Part shown: in pieces, positions 1-11,437 of the stretch
Layout: each line of letters starts with the position of its first letter
Numbering within the stretch: position 1 is the first letter of the stretch
Source: Labyrinthula sp. Ha
Lineage: Eukaryota > Sar > Bigyra > Labyrinthulida > Labyrinthulaceae
Direction: 5' to 3'
Length of the DNA: 64,000 bases
Assembly (NCBI GenBank): GCA_015227615.1
Contig: JAALGZ010000003.1
Coordinates: 2,199,186 to 2,263,185, forward strand
Notes under the pieces: generated by a model
Databases searched by the model: none
Told to the model about the DNA's origin: nothing
Seen by the model: the letters and a program-made list of their open reading frames with translations, nothing else
Made by a program: the position numbers and the translations under genes

Positions 1-2366
1 AGGAGTTTGCTCCTCTGTTGCTGGAAAATTGGAAACTATTTGTGACATATCCACAGTTTTAGGTTTTGCATTGGATTCGAGCTTAGGAACCCGAACATTC
101 CATAGAATTACAAAAAGATCTTTTGAAATTATCCCCGTGTTGAACATTTTCTCAACTTCCTTGTTCAATTTTGCCTTCTTGATACGCTCCATATCAAACA
201 TATGATGTTCTCTATCCCTTAACAACATTCCTATCGCAGTTACTAACCAGGTAGTATCCACTGTAATAATAGAGTCAGTTTTGTTTGTTCCCTCTACTCT
301 AAAAATTTCTCCGAAGGAATGAAAAATTTCAAGCATATCAAGAAAATCCTCGTTTTCAATGATACCACATTGAAAAGCCTTTTTCCTTAAGTGTTTAAAA
401 TCAACCCATCCAGTCTGGAGCTGCTCCTTCCTTCTCTTCAAAGCTTCCCGAGATTTCCCAGCTCTTGTTCGAACTTGACCTTTGTTGTTTAGAAGTTTAG
501 CTGAAAAACCAATTGGAGTTCCTGTATGGTTACTTTTTAAGTCATCCAAAATTTTCATCCATCTCAAATCAACTTTAAATTTTGTCCAGGTATTACTCAT
601 ACATAAGATTTCAATTAATGAGCGGACCCGATTAACCCCAAATCTAGTCTTGTTGTCTATTGGAAAGAAAGCTAACGAACCTTCATTAAAACCATCTAGT
701 CCATACTCCTTGATTCCAGTATTTAAGACTATATTTTCATCAGCATCCAACTTTAATTTTTCTGTAATAAGGTTGTCAACTTCTTTAAGTTTAGAAGGAG
801 AATTTTCATTCATAAAATCTTCGAAAAATGTGCTAATTATAAATATTTTCGTATTCTTTGAATGGGCTCGTATAGTGGAATACCAGTAAAGCAATGATGA
901 CAAGTTGTCACCCTCTTTGATGGTTGATAGGTTAAATACTAACAAATAGATCCCAGTCTCAGTCAAAAAGAGATGATGAATTGAGTGAAACACATTCTGA
1001 CCTCCCAAGTCAAATATATTGATTTTCATTTTTGCCTTTTCTTGATTTTCTTCATTTCTAGGATCCATCATCTGCAGTAACTTTTCACTGGAAAGACCGA
1101 GATTTCTCAAATATGAAGCTTGCTCAGCAGTTCCAGTCTTTTTAAACTCTTCATAATTGAAAAAATTTACATTTTTGTACATTTCTAGTTTGTCTTTTAA
1201 ATTTTTCAGTTCTTTTCGCAATTTTGATCCCTCAATTGGTTTCAATCGAATTTCTTTTGCTTTTCTTTTAGCAAAAATAACATCGATTTCCGCAATTCTA
1301 TTTTGAATTGCCTGAATCTCACTCTTAAATTGTTCAAGTTCGGCTGGCTTAATGTTTTTTTCAAGCGTTTTAAGGTTAAAATCTTCATCTCGATCTTTGT
1401 TCAAAAACTTTTCTATGCTTTCCTGGTCTTGAGATAGTGAGTAAAGATTTTCATATAAACTCGTCGTTTTCTCTTTCTTTGACCATTTCCATCCATTCTT
1501 ATTCACTGATACTTCTCTCTTATGAAGGACAATGGTACTTTCTAACTCTTCATCAAATTCTTCGTTGACGAAACTCCTCAGTGTAGAGCTTTTGCCAGTT
1601 CTTCCAACGCCAACAAAAAAAAGCCGCATCCTATTCCAAGGAACTTTAATTTCTTCATCTAATCCACAACTTTCTAATAACTTCAATAAGTTTAACCTAT
1701 TCTTATTCTCTATCTCTCGCTTTTCTTTTAAATTAAGCTCACATAAACTCTTAATCAATTTCAAATTATCAACGTTCAAAAAAGTCTTATTCCCAACGAC
1801 TAAGTTTGTTATTCGTTTATTTTGCCGTAGCAGAGAAGCAAACTTTGTAACGTTATTCTCATGGAAGGGATTGTCTCCCATGCGGATGAAACTTATTTTG
1901 GGATGTCTTGCAAAAGGTTCTAGAAGGGCTTTGACACCAGAATCTTTCACTACATTTTTGGCCAAAGATATTGAACGAAGGGATTGGTTTTCAGAGAGAA
2001 ATGAGGCAATAGATTTGGCACCTGTGTCAGTAATGAAATTATCTTCTAGATTAAGATTTTGCAGACAGGATGTGTTTTGAACTCCCTGAAGAATCTGATT
2101 TAACTGAGTGTCACTTAGCTTCATCTTTTTCATCCTAATATATTAAGAAGAAAGGATATAACATACTTTAGTGAAGTAAGGTTAAGCGAAAATTGTAGGG
2201 GTTCGATTAATCTTTCGTAAGAAGTCTGAAGGGCGCAATTCTGCAAACTATAGTTTGAAATAAGATAAATAAACTACTCTAAATAGCTAAAATCATCTTT
2301 TCTTATGATCTTTGCAGCTTCCTCAAGCGTTGAGGGGAAAATATGATCAATATCGAACATACCCAT
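1..2366 (-). CDS. LRR-Roc-COR (ROCO family) GTPase, C-terminus cut by window edge
   Basis: Three exons: 2366-2278, 2247-2167 and 2134 to the left edge, giving at least 768 residues without a stop. Exon 3 alone starts in mid-LRR and has an in-frame TAA just upstream. Removing introns of 30 and 32 nt extends the frame into further LRRs (SYLDLQNCAL, then NLTSLKMKKMKLSD). Order: LRRs at about residues 28-190, then a Roc GTPase with P-loop GVGRTGKSS at about 232 and switch motif DLGGQ at about 432. A charged insert of nearly 190 residues separates these two motifs. A COR-like region follows and runs off the edge. ROCO proteins are multidomain Ras-like GTPases that bind GTP through Roc and dimerise through COR; kinase or other C-terminal domains are common but cannot be seen here. 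The start ATG (2366) lies 50-80 nt below two promoter-like words. Family assignment is sure; the exact start and the substrate are not. Confidence 0.88.
2135..2166 (-). other. 32-nt intron 2 of the Roc-COR gene
   Basis: Donor GTATGT, acceptor TATTAG. Removal restores LTSLKMKKMKLSDTQL, which has proper LRR spacing. Without removal the upstream frame ends in TGA, and the downstream frame meets an in-frame TAA just above its first ATG. Confidence 0.82.
2248..2277 (-). other. 30-nt intron 1 of the Roc-COR gene
   Basis: GTAGTT...CTATAG. Without removal the frame stops at the TAG formed at the donor site. With removal, TTA-GA joins to T-TTG-CAG and reads YLDLQNCAL, a normal LRR strand. The alternative acceptor seven bases downstream (GCAG) leads quickly to a stop. 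Confidence 0.8.
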
Positions 2367-2413
2367 TCTATATGTCTGTTCTGTCTTTTTACTTTTATCC
2401 CTTTTAACTCGAT

Positions 2414-2443
2414 TGCCCAAAATTTTATCGAGGCCACATGGCC
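2414..2443 (-). promoter_or_regulatory. Candidate promoter words GGCCATGTGGCC and TTTTGGGCA
   Basis: On the minus strand a near-palindromic GGCCATGTGGCC (2432-2443) is followed by TTTTGGGCA (2414-2422), about 50 nt above the Roc-COR start codon. The same words lie upstream of several other starts in this window (15104, 17835, 54211). The promoter role is inferred from position and recurrence. Confidence 0.5.
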
Positions 2444-2577
2444 CTGTGTGTAAAACGATTTTAAAACGCATATGAATGAAGTAATAAAACAACCAAAATT
2501 CTGTTTTTTTTGCACGCAGCAGAGAAAAGAAGACAAAGAATTAAAAACAATACACGCTTAATACTACTTACGAATAA

Positions 2578-3699
2578 TTACATTTTATTTAAAGTCTCGG
2601 TGTTTCTTCGATAAGAATCCTCAACTGTAAACCTAGTTTCTATCAAAGAATGATCACTCAATTCCCAAGAAACTAAACCATCTCCAACATCAACTTTTAG
2701 TTGTACTTCTTCTATAGTTGATTTCTCTTTGGCCAAAACTATTGTAAAGTCACAACCCATTAAATTCTTGTTGTGATCGAAATGGGTCACAAAATCTGTT
2801 GGTAAATGCTCAGATGAAATATTTAAACACAAGCAAAACTCTTCTGATATTGTTTCTAAACCCTCTATGCACTGTTTTACTGCCTTGTTTTCACTGTTCC
2901 CGTTCAAATCTCCGCTAATGACTATAAAATCACCTTCGTTAAACTCCTTCTCAACGACATCACGCACAATCTCAACTAATTTTCTCCCCTGATGAACTCT
3001 TTGAACAGGATCATGACTATTTTGGTGTTCATACGTAAAGTGAGTGTTGAGTAAGTGAACTTTCTGTGACTGTTCAACTTCAAATGTTACAATTGAACAA
3101 ATACGGTTTCCATAATCGTTGTAACTAAGTGCTGATGTGCTATAGTTACTGAAATAGTAATTGCTACGCACTAAAGTACAACAGCCATCAGCTTTGTTTC
3201 CAGTACGCTGCCAAACAAACATACTATATCCAAACTCCTCGCAAAAACTTTTCCAAAGATCAAGATTTGATTCAGAGCACCAAAACTCTTGCAGTAAGAA
3301 AAAATCAACATTGGTCATTGTTTTAAGCACTTCGATTTGTTCACTCACTCGGTCAATGTAACTTGAAGATGTTAGTTTGACTCTCCTGTTGTAAGGAGGT
3401 GCTAGAAGATTCCAACATACAGTTGTGAAACTATTTTGAGGAGCAGTTGCATCCGGCTCACTGGGTTTCCTGGCAAGCGAAACGTAGTATGGTTTGGCTT
3501 TAATTGGTCTTGCTGGTCCGGAAAGGAGTGCTTCAAGTGACATTATATATATTTTTTGTATATATTTGAAAATTTTTGATAGTATGTCTTGGAAGAACGT
3601 CAATAGTTTTGGTTTTGGGATTTTCCGGGGTTGTAATTTGAGGAACAAGTGCGTGTTGGGTTTAGTGTCTATTTTGTTCCCGACGTCTTTTCGACTCAT
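2578..3699 (-). CDS. Endonuclease/exonuclease/phosphatase (EEP, DNase I-like) family protein
   Basis: The protein carries the ordered signature of the EEP fold: Asn in CWNLLAPP, Glu in FFLLQEFWC, His in HLLNTHFTYEH, Asp/Asn in VISGDLNGN and the terminal Asp-His pair in WELSDHSLIETRF. The family cleaves phosphodiesters with a divalent metal; members include DNase I, AP endonucleases, CCR4-type deadenylases and inositol phosphatases. No extra domain shows which substrate is used. Two starts are possible. ATG 3699 gives 373 residues with a basic, Lys/Pro-rich N-terminal extension. ATG 3543 (MSLEALLSGPARP) gives 321 residues that fit the family better. A TGGCCAAAA word lies only 11 nt above ATG 3699. 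The fold is certain, the start is not. Confidence 0.85.
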   Translation of the reverse strand: MSRKDVGNKIDTKPNTHLFLKLQPRKIPKPKLLTFFQDILSKIFKYIQKIYIMSLEALLSGPARPIKAKPYYVSLARKPSEPDATAPQNSFTTVCWNLLAPPYNRRVKLTSSSYIDRVSEQIEVLKTMTNVDFFLLQEFWCSESNLDLWKSFCEEFGYSMFVWQRTGNKADGCCTLVRSNYYFSNYSTSALSYNDYGNRICSIVTFEVEQSQKVHLLNTHFTYEHQNSHDPVQRVHQGRKLVEIVRDVVEKEFNEGDFIVISGDLNGNSENKAVKQCIEGLETISEEFCLCLNISSEHLPTDFVTHFDHNKNLMGCDFTIVLAKEKSTIEEVQLKVDVGDGLVSWELSDHSLIETRFTVEDSYRRNTETLNKM

Positions 3700-3709
3700 T
3701 GTTAGACTG

Positions 3710-3721
3710 TTTTGGCCATAG
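3710..3721 (-). promoter_or_regulatory. Candidate promoter word CTATGGCCAAAA
   Basis: It sits immediately above the 5'-most ATG of the EEP-family gene and matches the GGCC/CCAAAA words found near other genes. The closeness to ATG 3699 means either a very short leader or use of the downstream ATG at 3543. Confidence 0.35.
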
Positions 3722-6700
3722 CAGGGTGGTTGATTTGGACATAGTTAAGATCGTTTACACCATTTCTTCCATGGTAAGAAGACTGGGTAGATTTTCACAT
3801 GTCGCTTTAGATCATATTTTTGGGCTTTTTATAACACTGGATTGGATGTTTGGTCCGTTGAAAGGCTACTGAGAACAAAAAAACTGGAAACTTTCGAGTC
3901 TTTGCTCTTAAACCAGAATAGAAGAGTCCTTTCTGAGGATGAAATTTTACTTTTCATCGTCATCTCTTCTCGTTGTAGTTGTTCTTAGACTCAGCAAATC
4001 GCCAAAGTTTCTTCCTGGCTGAGTGGTTTGTAAATTGTGATTTTAAAACTTGTCTTTAATTGACTCTTGAGTTTTGGCTTTGTTTGAACTCAGTAGCAGT
4101 CAAACTGATCTTGCTCATATCCAAGGAATCATGCCCATCACTGGTTAAGTGACCTAAGTACTCCTGAAATGTCGCTCCTCTCTCTACATAGTGACGTTTT
4201 CTTCAAGAGTTATAGAAGAGCAACGAACAAAATGCTTCATAAACCACTGAGCTTGACTCATCATAAACTTCAGTACCCCTGTTTTTTTGCCAATGCTGAA
4301 TTTTTCCATATAGCTTAGTTGCTTTTAGAAGGTCTTTACGTGCGCATCAAAAAAAATCCTAATTTACTATAGAACAATGAAATATATTTCTTTCTTTTGA
4401 AAACTGGTTTTTGAATATGAGGTTGTTGCGGAAATAAGCGCAACTAGCGTGCTCTTGTTAGGCAGGTAACAGAGTAGAGCCATGATTCTAGATTTCAGGG
4501 GGCTGAGTGCATCGGTTACCAGATGAATTGAGACGATTGAATATTGCCCAGTATATTCTAGTTCCCAGAAAAAAAGAGCAAAGAGAGAGTTTATTAAGTA
4601 TTGTGGGAGATGTGCATCCAGAAACATTTAACAAGTAGAGGCTGTTAAAAACAATAGCAACGAGGTAGAACACTGGTTTTATCTCTTACACTGAAGCCAA
4701 TCTTCCGCAGAAAGAAGAATAAGTCGTTGGAACTGCAGCAATTTTTGAAATTGGAGCTCTATTAGGGATTTCATCATTTAACCGTTGTCTTTAAGCTTAC
4801 ATATAAGAGTTCAATACACCCTTGTTGTATATCCTAGAAAGCGAGATATGTGGGAGCACGGTTCAGCAATGCTCACACGAAAAAACAAAATTTTGTAGAA
4901 AATTAATCAATGACTCGAGTGACTTGAATATACATATGGTAACTGTCACCTGCTAACTTTTAACCAGTTAACAACAACGTCAAATGCCTATTCTAAAGAC
5001 CATACTACACTCTAGCAAATGAGATAATAATTTTGAAAGACTAACTGCAGAACAACATTTTACATTCGAATGTGCTACCCTTACTTGCGATGAATCAAAC
5101 AAGCTCAAGAAAAAAACTTTGGATGTTACTTCATATTGATCACACTTGCAAACTTCTGACTCATGGGAACATTCAACTCAAAAGATTATATGAATCAAGG
5201 TGAGAACAGTTGTTCCCTTATTGTGTTTAATAACCTATGGTGAGAACACTAAATATCATGTTTCAAAAGATTCCTAGAACTCGATATTAGCAATATAAGT
5301 CAAACTAAAGAAACAAAGATATGCTGCCTTATATCCCAAGAGCCCTCGCCCAAAGATTCAGCTAGGGATTGAATTTGATAAATAAGAAATTATTTTAAAA
5401 AAAAGTTTTCCAACATTTTTCTTATTGATTGATTCTTATAATTTCCTAACCATTTTAAGTGATTATCAACGATCAATTGATTATCAGAACAAGATGGGGC
5501 CATATGCCCATGGGTCAAATAGCCAAAAAATAGTTTCTTCAGTTCTGAACCGTATGAAAACCTTGCAAAAACGCGCCATATGACTCAGATGTGTCCTATT
5601 ATCTGAAAACTCCCGGGCCATTTGGTCTTCTTATATAAGTCTTCTCACGGTGCAAGAGTAAAACATTGTTTAGGTATTTGGCTCAAGGCCAGGAGGCTCA
5701 GTCTTGTGTTGATACTTTGCTGATAATATGAATAGAACCAGAATGATTTGATTCAAATCAAAATCCCTGCTTTCTTGTTGATAATCAGAATCAGCACAAT
5801 TATCGACGAATTATATATTAATTTTGTCACATTATATGTTTAGTTCCATATAATACTTCGATTAATAGATATTATTTCACATTGCCACATAGATTCTATA
5901 TGGTGGGCCATGGAAAATGGCATAAGAGGCGTAACTATTTTTAACGGATAAATACAGCGAAAACTGTTGGACTTTAGTAGGAGCAGGAACAAATATACCA
6001 AAACCATACTTCTATTTAAAATATTCTATATGTAACACCCATAGAGATATTACTACCCAGCGAAGATTTAAGCATATTACAATAAGTTTAAAATATACTT
6101 TGTGGATATCCTTGACCCAAGTATTTAGTTCAAGGAAGTTGCGACATATAGCTTTGCTGCTGTGATTGTTCTTCATTTAACTCTGTAAGAATAACCTCTT
6201 AGGTCGCCAGATAATGGCCTTATATCTCAACCCAACCCATAGATTTTACTTTGCCGTAAGAGAATATAATGGGAGTACTAGTTAGGCTAGTCTCTGCTGG
6301 ACATTTGGACATAGCAAAAGCCCTTCAAGTATCTGAAACCTCTCTAACTCATTGCAGGCTCAAAATGGTAAGTTAATCAAAAACCATAATGAATGAAGAG
6401 GAAACAGTTAAATGACATCCCTTTCTAAAAAAACTTTTGCATTTGATTTTCAGTAAGCTCATGTCTTATTTGGTTAGGCTCGGAAGGATAAGAAGCAAAT
6501 ACAAGTTCTATGAATCACTGAGAAAAATCAACGATTCCATTTTATGTGCATTCTATTTTAGCTGCACTGATGCCAAAATATCATGGAGATAGAATTGCTT
6601 CTATTCTACCAGAATAAATGTTAATAAATTTTAGATGCACGCAACATCATCAATGAGTACCTAGGCTATCCATGGGACTGCTTGGAAAAATTTATATGCA

Positions 6701-9700
6701 AAATTTTGAATTTTTTTTTGGTAAACTCAGGTTGGAATATACATAGCTAGTTTCTAAGGTAAAAAATGTAATAAATGGTTTCTAAAAGGTATGGAGGAGA
6801 AGCTAATACTGATGTGGTAAAACTGTTCTAGAAGTTTGCACTTATATAAGAATATAATTTAAAAAACCCATCCCCATAGAAAACATGACCTATGAATCAT
6901 TTAAAAATGTAGAAAACATACTACCCAGAAGTTATTCTTAATTTAGAGAGGCCCATACAATATGACTGACATTTTGAAGTGACCAATTTAGATATAGATT
7001 TTTCGTTTTAATGTAGCAACTATCAGTACTTAAGAGCTCCTCTACTTAAAATTTGGTAATAAATAGTGTTTTTTTTCTCTTCATGATTTATCAAGAATGC
7101 GAATTCTTATTATATTGAAACCGGGGGAATTAAAGCTAAGAAATTGTTATGTGTGTCTTGAAGCATTAGCTATTGAAATATAAGCACTCTGAGCATTGTT
7201 ATGACTCATTGTATTCTGGTTGATTCTATATTTTGAGAACTGTTGGCTTTGGCCATAGCTAGGGTCATAGTTTGATGCTATCATGGTATTTCAAATGACT
7301 TTTGGGGTTTTGGTGCTCACTTTGGGGGATAGTGAGTTTTTCCATGACAATTCTGAGTAAAATTGGAAGTTTTATTGGAAACAATTGGGAAGTTGGTAAT
7401 AAGAACTACTTTTTAAATTTGAATCTAGAAAGTCTTACTATTACTCGAGTTTCCCCCGTCTTTTCAAATATTTCATGATTGTATCGTTACTATCTCTTTA
7501 AATTCTGGCGATTGGAACCAGTGACTTTATCTTTTCCTGTATATCATTTCACCACTGACTCACTCCAATTATTTTTACAATTTTTCAGCGATATTGAGAT
7601 TCGAGACAATTGCCAAGAATTCGTCCACTTTTCTGTATCAACCTGTTATTTCAGTAAAATATCGGTTAAGGCGCCCTTATCGGGCTATTTTCTCGGACAA
7701 CGCCTCCTTTGGAAAACTTCAGGAACCATATAGCCCATAGAACATAGTTCTGTTACAGGGCGATAACACAATAAAGAATATTAGGGACATTTTCTGCCTG
7801 AGGCATTTGACCATATCATTTGGCAAGTATCAACATTTCATAATAAATATCAAGACTAAATAAAAAATCTAATTACATTTGTGTACTAGTATTATTTTAA
7901 AGAACGGTGCCTCTAGTTACTATATAGATCTTAGCTGTATTAATAAACCATTACTCTGGTTTTGTAACTGCAATATCATCTCTATTTAAAAAAGTATGGA
8001 AAGTGGGCAAAGGATTTATCGAGGGTTCTTCAGAATGCCAAAAACTTAACATCACCTCAGATTGCTTATTATTGCACCTTATACTTAAGTTAATCGTGTG
8101 CCACATTTATTGCCGGTCTTATTCGCTTAAGTGAGTTTTGTTGCGTCTTTCACAGTACCGGGTCAAAACGGGCTCTTTATTTTTGTCTGAGCAATGACTA
8201 ACTATTAACGCTATATTGCAGTAAGGCTCTGACGCAAATATGATATATATTTATTGTTTTCACTACTTACGAACTAGGTAAGACATCTTGTTTAACTCAA
8301 AATCGTTTATTAATTATATAAAATCATCATGGGCTGAATATTCACCTTTAAAATTTTATGATTCATTAGTTATGATTTGGAGAAACATTCTAAAATATAA
8401 ATGTTACATCTAGTTCTAAAAGAATAAACGTAAATAGGCTTTCCACATGTTCCCTAACGGGGAAATTTCAGTTGTTCTCCTGCACAGGATAATTTAAACT
8501 ATCTAGAGCTAATAGAAGAAAAGACTTACTGTAATTTTGTACGGGTGTTTTCACTAAACATGAGCAAATTCATATTCTTGAGTACAGATTTAACGTATGA
8601 AATACTAGCATAGCTCACAGAAAAAAAGTACGCAGCTACTTTTTATTCATGTTTTGACTCTTAGATGTTCTCGTATTTCCTCTGTACGTTCTGAGAAGAC
8701 AAAATATGTCAATTTTGATCATGGCGATGCAAAATTAGTAACGCACTTCGAACAATACCATCCAATATAGAGATATATGACAGCATATATCAGCATAGAC
8801 AACTAAAAATAATGCAAACTTCTTAAAACATTTTAAAATGCTTATATGACATCCATCACCTAACAAACAGCAATCGTGAGATTTGCTCAAACTATACTTG
8901 TAGGCGAGACTGATGTCCTCGTTTGAGTAGATAAAAAAAGATAATTCTTTAATATTAAAAGCACACACACAATAATTCCATGGTTTAATAAAAACATTGA
9001 AAAGCAAATAAGAATCTATCTGTCTCAGAGTTAACCTTTAAAAACCTTTTATATTTCCTAAGGAGCTTTACAAGTGCGAGTATTTGCTTCCAGAGCTATT
9101 CCCACTTCTTCAGTGTAACATAGAAAATCACTGACAGATAATATTCAGCTGATTTTTACAGTGAACGTCCTATAACTAGTTACCTTCTAATATTATATAT
9201 TATATTAAGGTGAAAATAAATTACAAAGTATTTATAGAATGGTGGGTCATCAAGTTTAAAGCTAATAAAGGAACCAGTATTAGAACTTTACTACTACCAG
9301 AACGCACTCAATACTAGAGTAAATAAAGTGCCAATCGTGTCAACCTCGCGAACTCATTCAGATTTCCCTTTCATCAGTTAAACGGAGTTTCGTTGTCAAT
9401 ATAGGTGAAGTAATATCCTTTTGTTTATCACTAAGCTTGTCCTTTGGCAAAGCATGTCTATCTTTCCACACGTAAACGAGAGGACGGCTAGGGACATCAA
9501 GCTATCGGAAAGTTAATATAGGGTGACCTTATGCTGCCTTTTAATCTGCTCCAAGAAAATATCCGTGCTTTCGTATTGCAAACTTCAAGCAAAACATTAT
9601 TCGGCATAGCCAGCAGATGAAAATAGTTCTTGGCAACCAGATTATGGCTCCATTAAGCCGGTGGTAGCTTCTTGAAGTTTGAGTCATAATGGAGAATAAT

Positions 9701-10313
9701 ATTGCCAGTAAACTCTTTTGGGCTTTTTTATGATAAATTTTCAGGTTGAAACAAAAATAACATTCATTTTGGGTATCTAATTCAGAACAGTGTGCGATAT
9801 ACAATAAAGTTTGTTTCTACTATCTTAAATAAGTAAAGTGTAGCTTCTGCTTGATTTCTCTAGACGAAAGACGCCCTATCCCTTTTATAAAAATTCAAGC
9901 AGCATAGAAACCCCGAGTTTTCTTCCAAGACAACTAGTTTCTTTGAGTTCATCCTTGTTGGGGCACGGTAAGAAGGCTAAAAATTCCATATTTGTGCAAT
10001 ATGTTTACTCTGGGTATGTGGTGTATTGTTATTTTCTTTTATGTATGGATCTACTTGAAAGTTTGATTTTCTAGACATACAATGGGAGCATACTGTATAT
10101 GCTCTTTGGGTAACCCCCTTCTTTATCGAAAATATACAACCTAATCACTTTCTTACATTTGTTCATCAATAATCATTAATATGCACAAGAAATCTATTGA
10201 ATTCATTGGTTATTATATTCTAAACTAACAAATTGATTGGATGTAATTCCTAGTAGTCTGGATTAGACAGTTAATTTGTACATGTCTTCTTTAGTCTCGT
10301 ATCCAGTATAAAA
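3722..10313. other. 6.6-kb stretch without an intact gene
   Basis: No open frame here shows a conserved domain. Apart from the remnant at 3800-4350, protein-like scraps can be read, such as an ankyrin-repeat-like piece near 6265-6330 (LVRLVSAGHLDIAKAL, plus strand) and a segment near 9545-9650 (NFKQNIIRHSQQMKIVLG, plus strand). GGCC-type words followed by a TATATAA sequence occur near 5610-5635, possibly an orphaned promoter. None of this supports a working gene. Confidence 0.5.
3800..4350 (-). pseudogene. Degraded protein-coding remnant, family unknown
   Basis: Minus-strand reading gives protein-like stretches in nearly one frame: EKFSIGKKTGVLKFMMSQ, then after a single frame change near 4180 HYVERGATFQEYLGHLTSDG and SLDMSKISLTATEFKQSQ. 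These continue through TAA and TGA codons into ARKKLWRFAESKNNYNEK and FHPQKGLFYSGLRAKT. Long amphipathic segments between nonsense codons are what a recently decayed gene looks like. The first segment resembles helices of membrane-curvature (BAR-type) domains, but this is too weak for a name. Confidence 0.45.
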
Positions 10314-11372
10314 ATGACCCAAATAAAAGACAACGAAGTTGAAAATCAAAACATGATTAAGGCTTCAAACAAAGTAGAAACAGATATCCACTCATATTTT
10401 CTTCCTGATTATTCTCTTAGTATCAAAACAGTACCAAAGGGAAGTATTGAAAATGAAGAACAGGTGATAGACCAAAGCTTCATAAACTATTACAGGGGAA
10501 CTTTTCGTGATTCAAGAGAGTGGTGGTTCCAAGTAACAAACGAATACTTACCTTTTTCAACAGAAAACATAGAAAATTTAAAGTTATGTTTCAAATATGC
10601 AAAATTTCTTCGTGGAATTAGATTTAATACACAAAGAAATGGATTTCAAAATATAATTAAATTACTCAATTCACTTCCTGATGAAATAAAAACAACAAAA
10701 GAAATTTTTATACAACAAGCTGAAGTTTATCAATATTATTGGGCAAAAGGAGCATATAATTTAAGTTTTCTTCAGTTTATACTTAAGTTTTTTCCTATGG
10801 GTCAAAATGATGAAGAGAAAGAAAAATATAAACAAAAGTTTAAGTATAATACAAAAGATTTGGAAAATCTATTAGTTTTTCCAGAAAGTGAAGATACAGT
10901 TATTGAAATGACTGAAGATTATGGATGGAGAAAAGAATTTTCATTAACTTTATCAAAAGCAATTATTTTTTCAAACTATTCTAATATAAAATTTCTCGAT
11001 TTAGAACATTGTAAATTTCTTGATAAAGCGCATTGTTTATTTTTTAATGCATTTTCTATTGAAAATAAAAATTTAAATATTGAAAAATTACAATTAAGTT
11101 ATTGTGAATTTGGGTTTGGAAGTTTATATTCAATGTGGAAAAATTTAGGAAAGTGTCAATTTGTGCAAGAATTAGTTATTTGTACACCAAAAGTTGATGG
11201 AGAAGTTAGTTATAGAACTATTTGGTATGCAAAAGGAAATGATGATTTTTTTTGTACTCCAAAATTAACTTATGAGTTTAATGATTATCTTGATGAGAAT
11301 GCTAGATTACCAAAAGATGTGAGATATATTTTGGAGCATGAGTTTGATGGACTTACAGTTATTGGAAAGTAA
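10314..11372 (+). CDS. Hypothetical protein, 352 aa, LRR-like C-terminal half
   Basis: A single uninterrupted frame starting at ATG 10314, with TATAAAA directly in front of it. No catalytic motif, signal peptide or membrane segment is visible. The C-terminal half has leucine-rich spacing (IKFLDLEHCKFLDK, then IEKLQLSYCEFGFG) like the N-terminal repeats of the Roc-COR proteins in this window. Codon use is AT-biased like that of the Roc-COR gene at 54 kb and unlike the housekeeping genes. It converges on the next gene, with a shared palindromic 3' element between them. A lineage-specific LRR protein is the best description; function is unknown. Confidence 0.75.
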   Translation: MTQIKDNEVENQNMIKASNKVETDIHSYFLPDYSLSIKTVPKGSIENEEQVIDQSFINYYRGTFRDSREWWFQVTNEYLPFSTENIENLKLCFKYAKFLRGIRFNTQRNGFQNIIKLLNSLPDEIKTTKEIFIQQAEVYQYYWAKGAYNLSFLQFILKFFPMGQNDEEKEKYKQKFKYNTKDLENLLVFPESEDTVIEMTEDYGWRKEFSLTLSKAIIFSNYSNIKFLDLEHCKFLDKAHCLFFNAFSIENKNLNIEKLQLSYCEFGFGSLYSMWKNLGKCQFVQELVICTPKVDGEVSYRTIWYAKGNDDFFCTPKLTYEFNDYLDENARLPKDVRYILEHEFDGLTVIGK

Positions 11373-11410
11373 GGTTATACTTTAAAAATTAGTGTTGAGT
11401 TACTTTAAAG

Positions 11411-11434
11411 AATAAAAACAATATTGTTTTTATT
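11411..11434. terminator. Perfect 24-bp palindrome, likely two-way poly(A)/termination element
   Basis: AATAAAAACAAT is followed directly by its exact reverse complement. Each strand therefore carries AATAAA just beyond the stop codon of the gene it serves; the two convergent genes are only 65 bp apart. The role is inferred from position and the AATAAA hexamer. Confidence 0.5.
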
Positions 11435-11437
11435 TTC

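Noticed and set aside
3838-3990. Plus-strand peptide VERLLRTKKLETFESLLL resembling a BTB/BACK segment.
   Set aside because: The opposite strand carries a longer, more consistent remnant in the same place.
7479-7733. 84-codon plus-strand frame.
   Set aside because: It starts with TTG, has no domain or promoter word and fits chance in AT-rich DNA.
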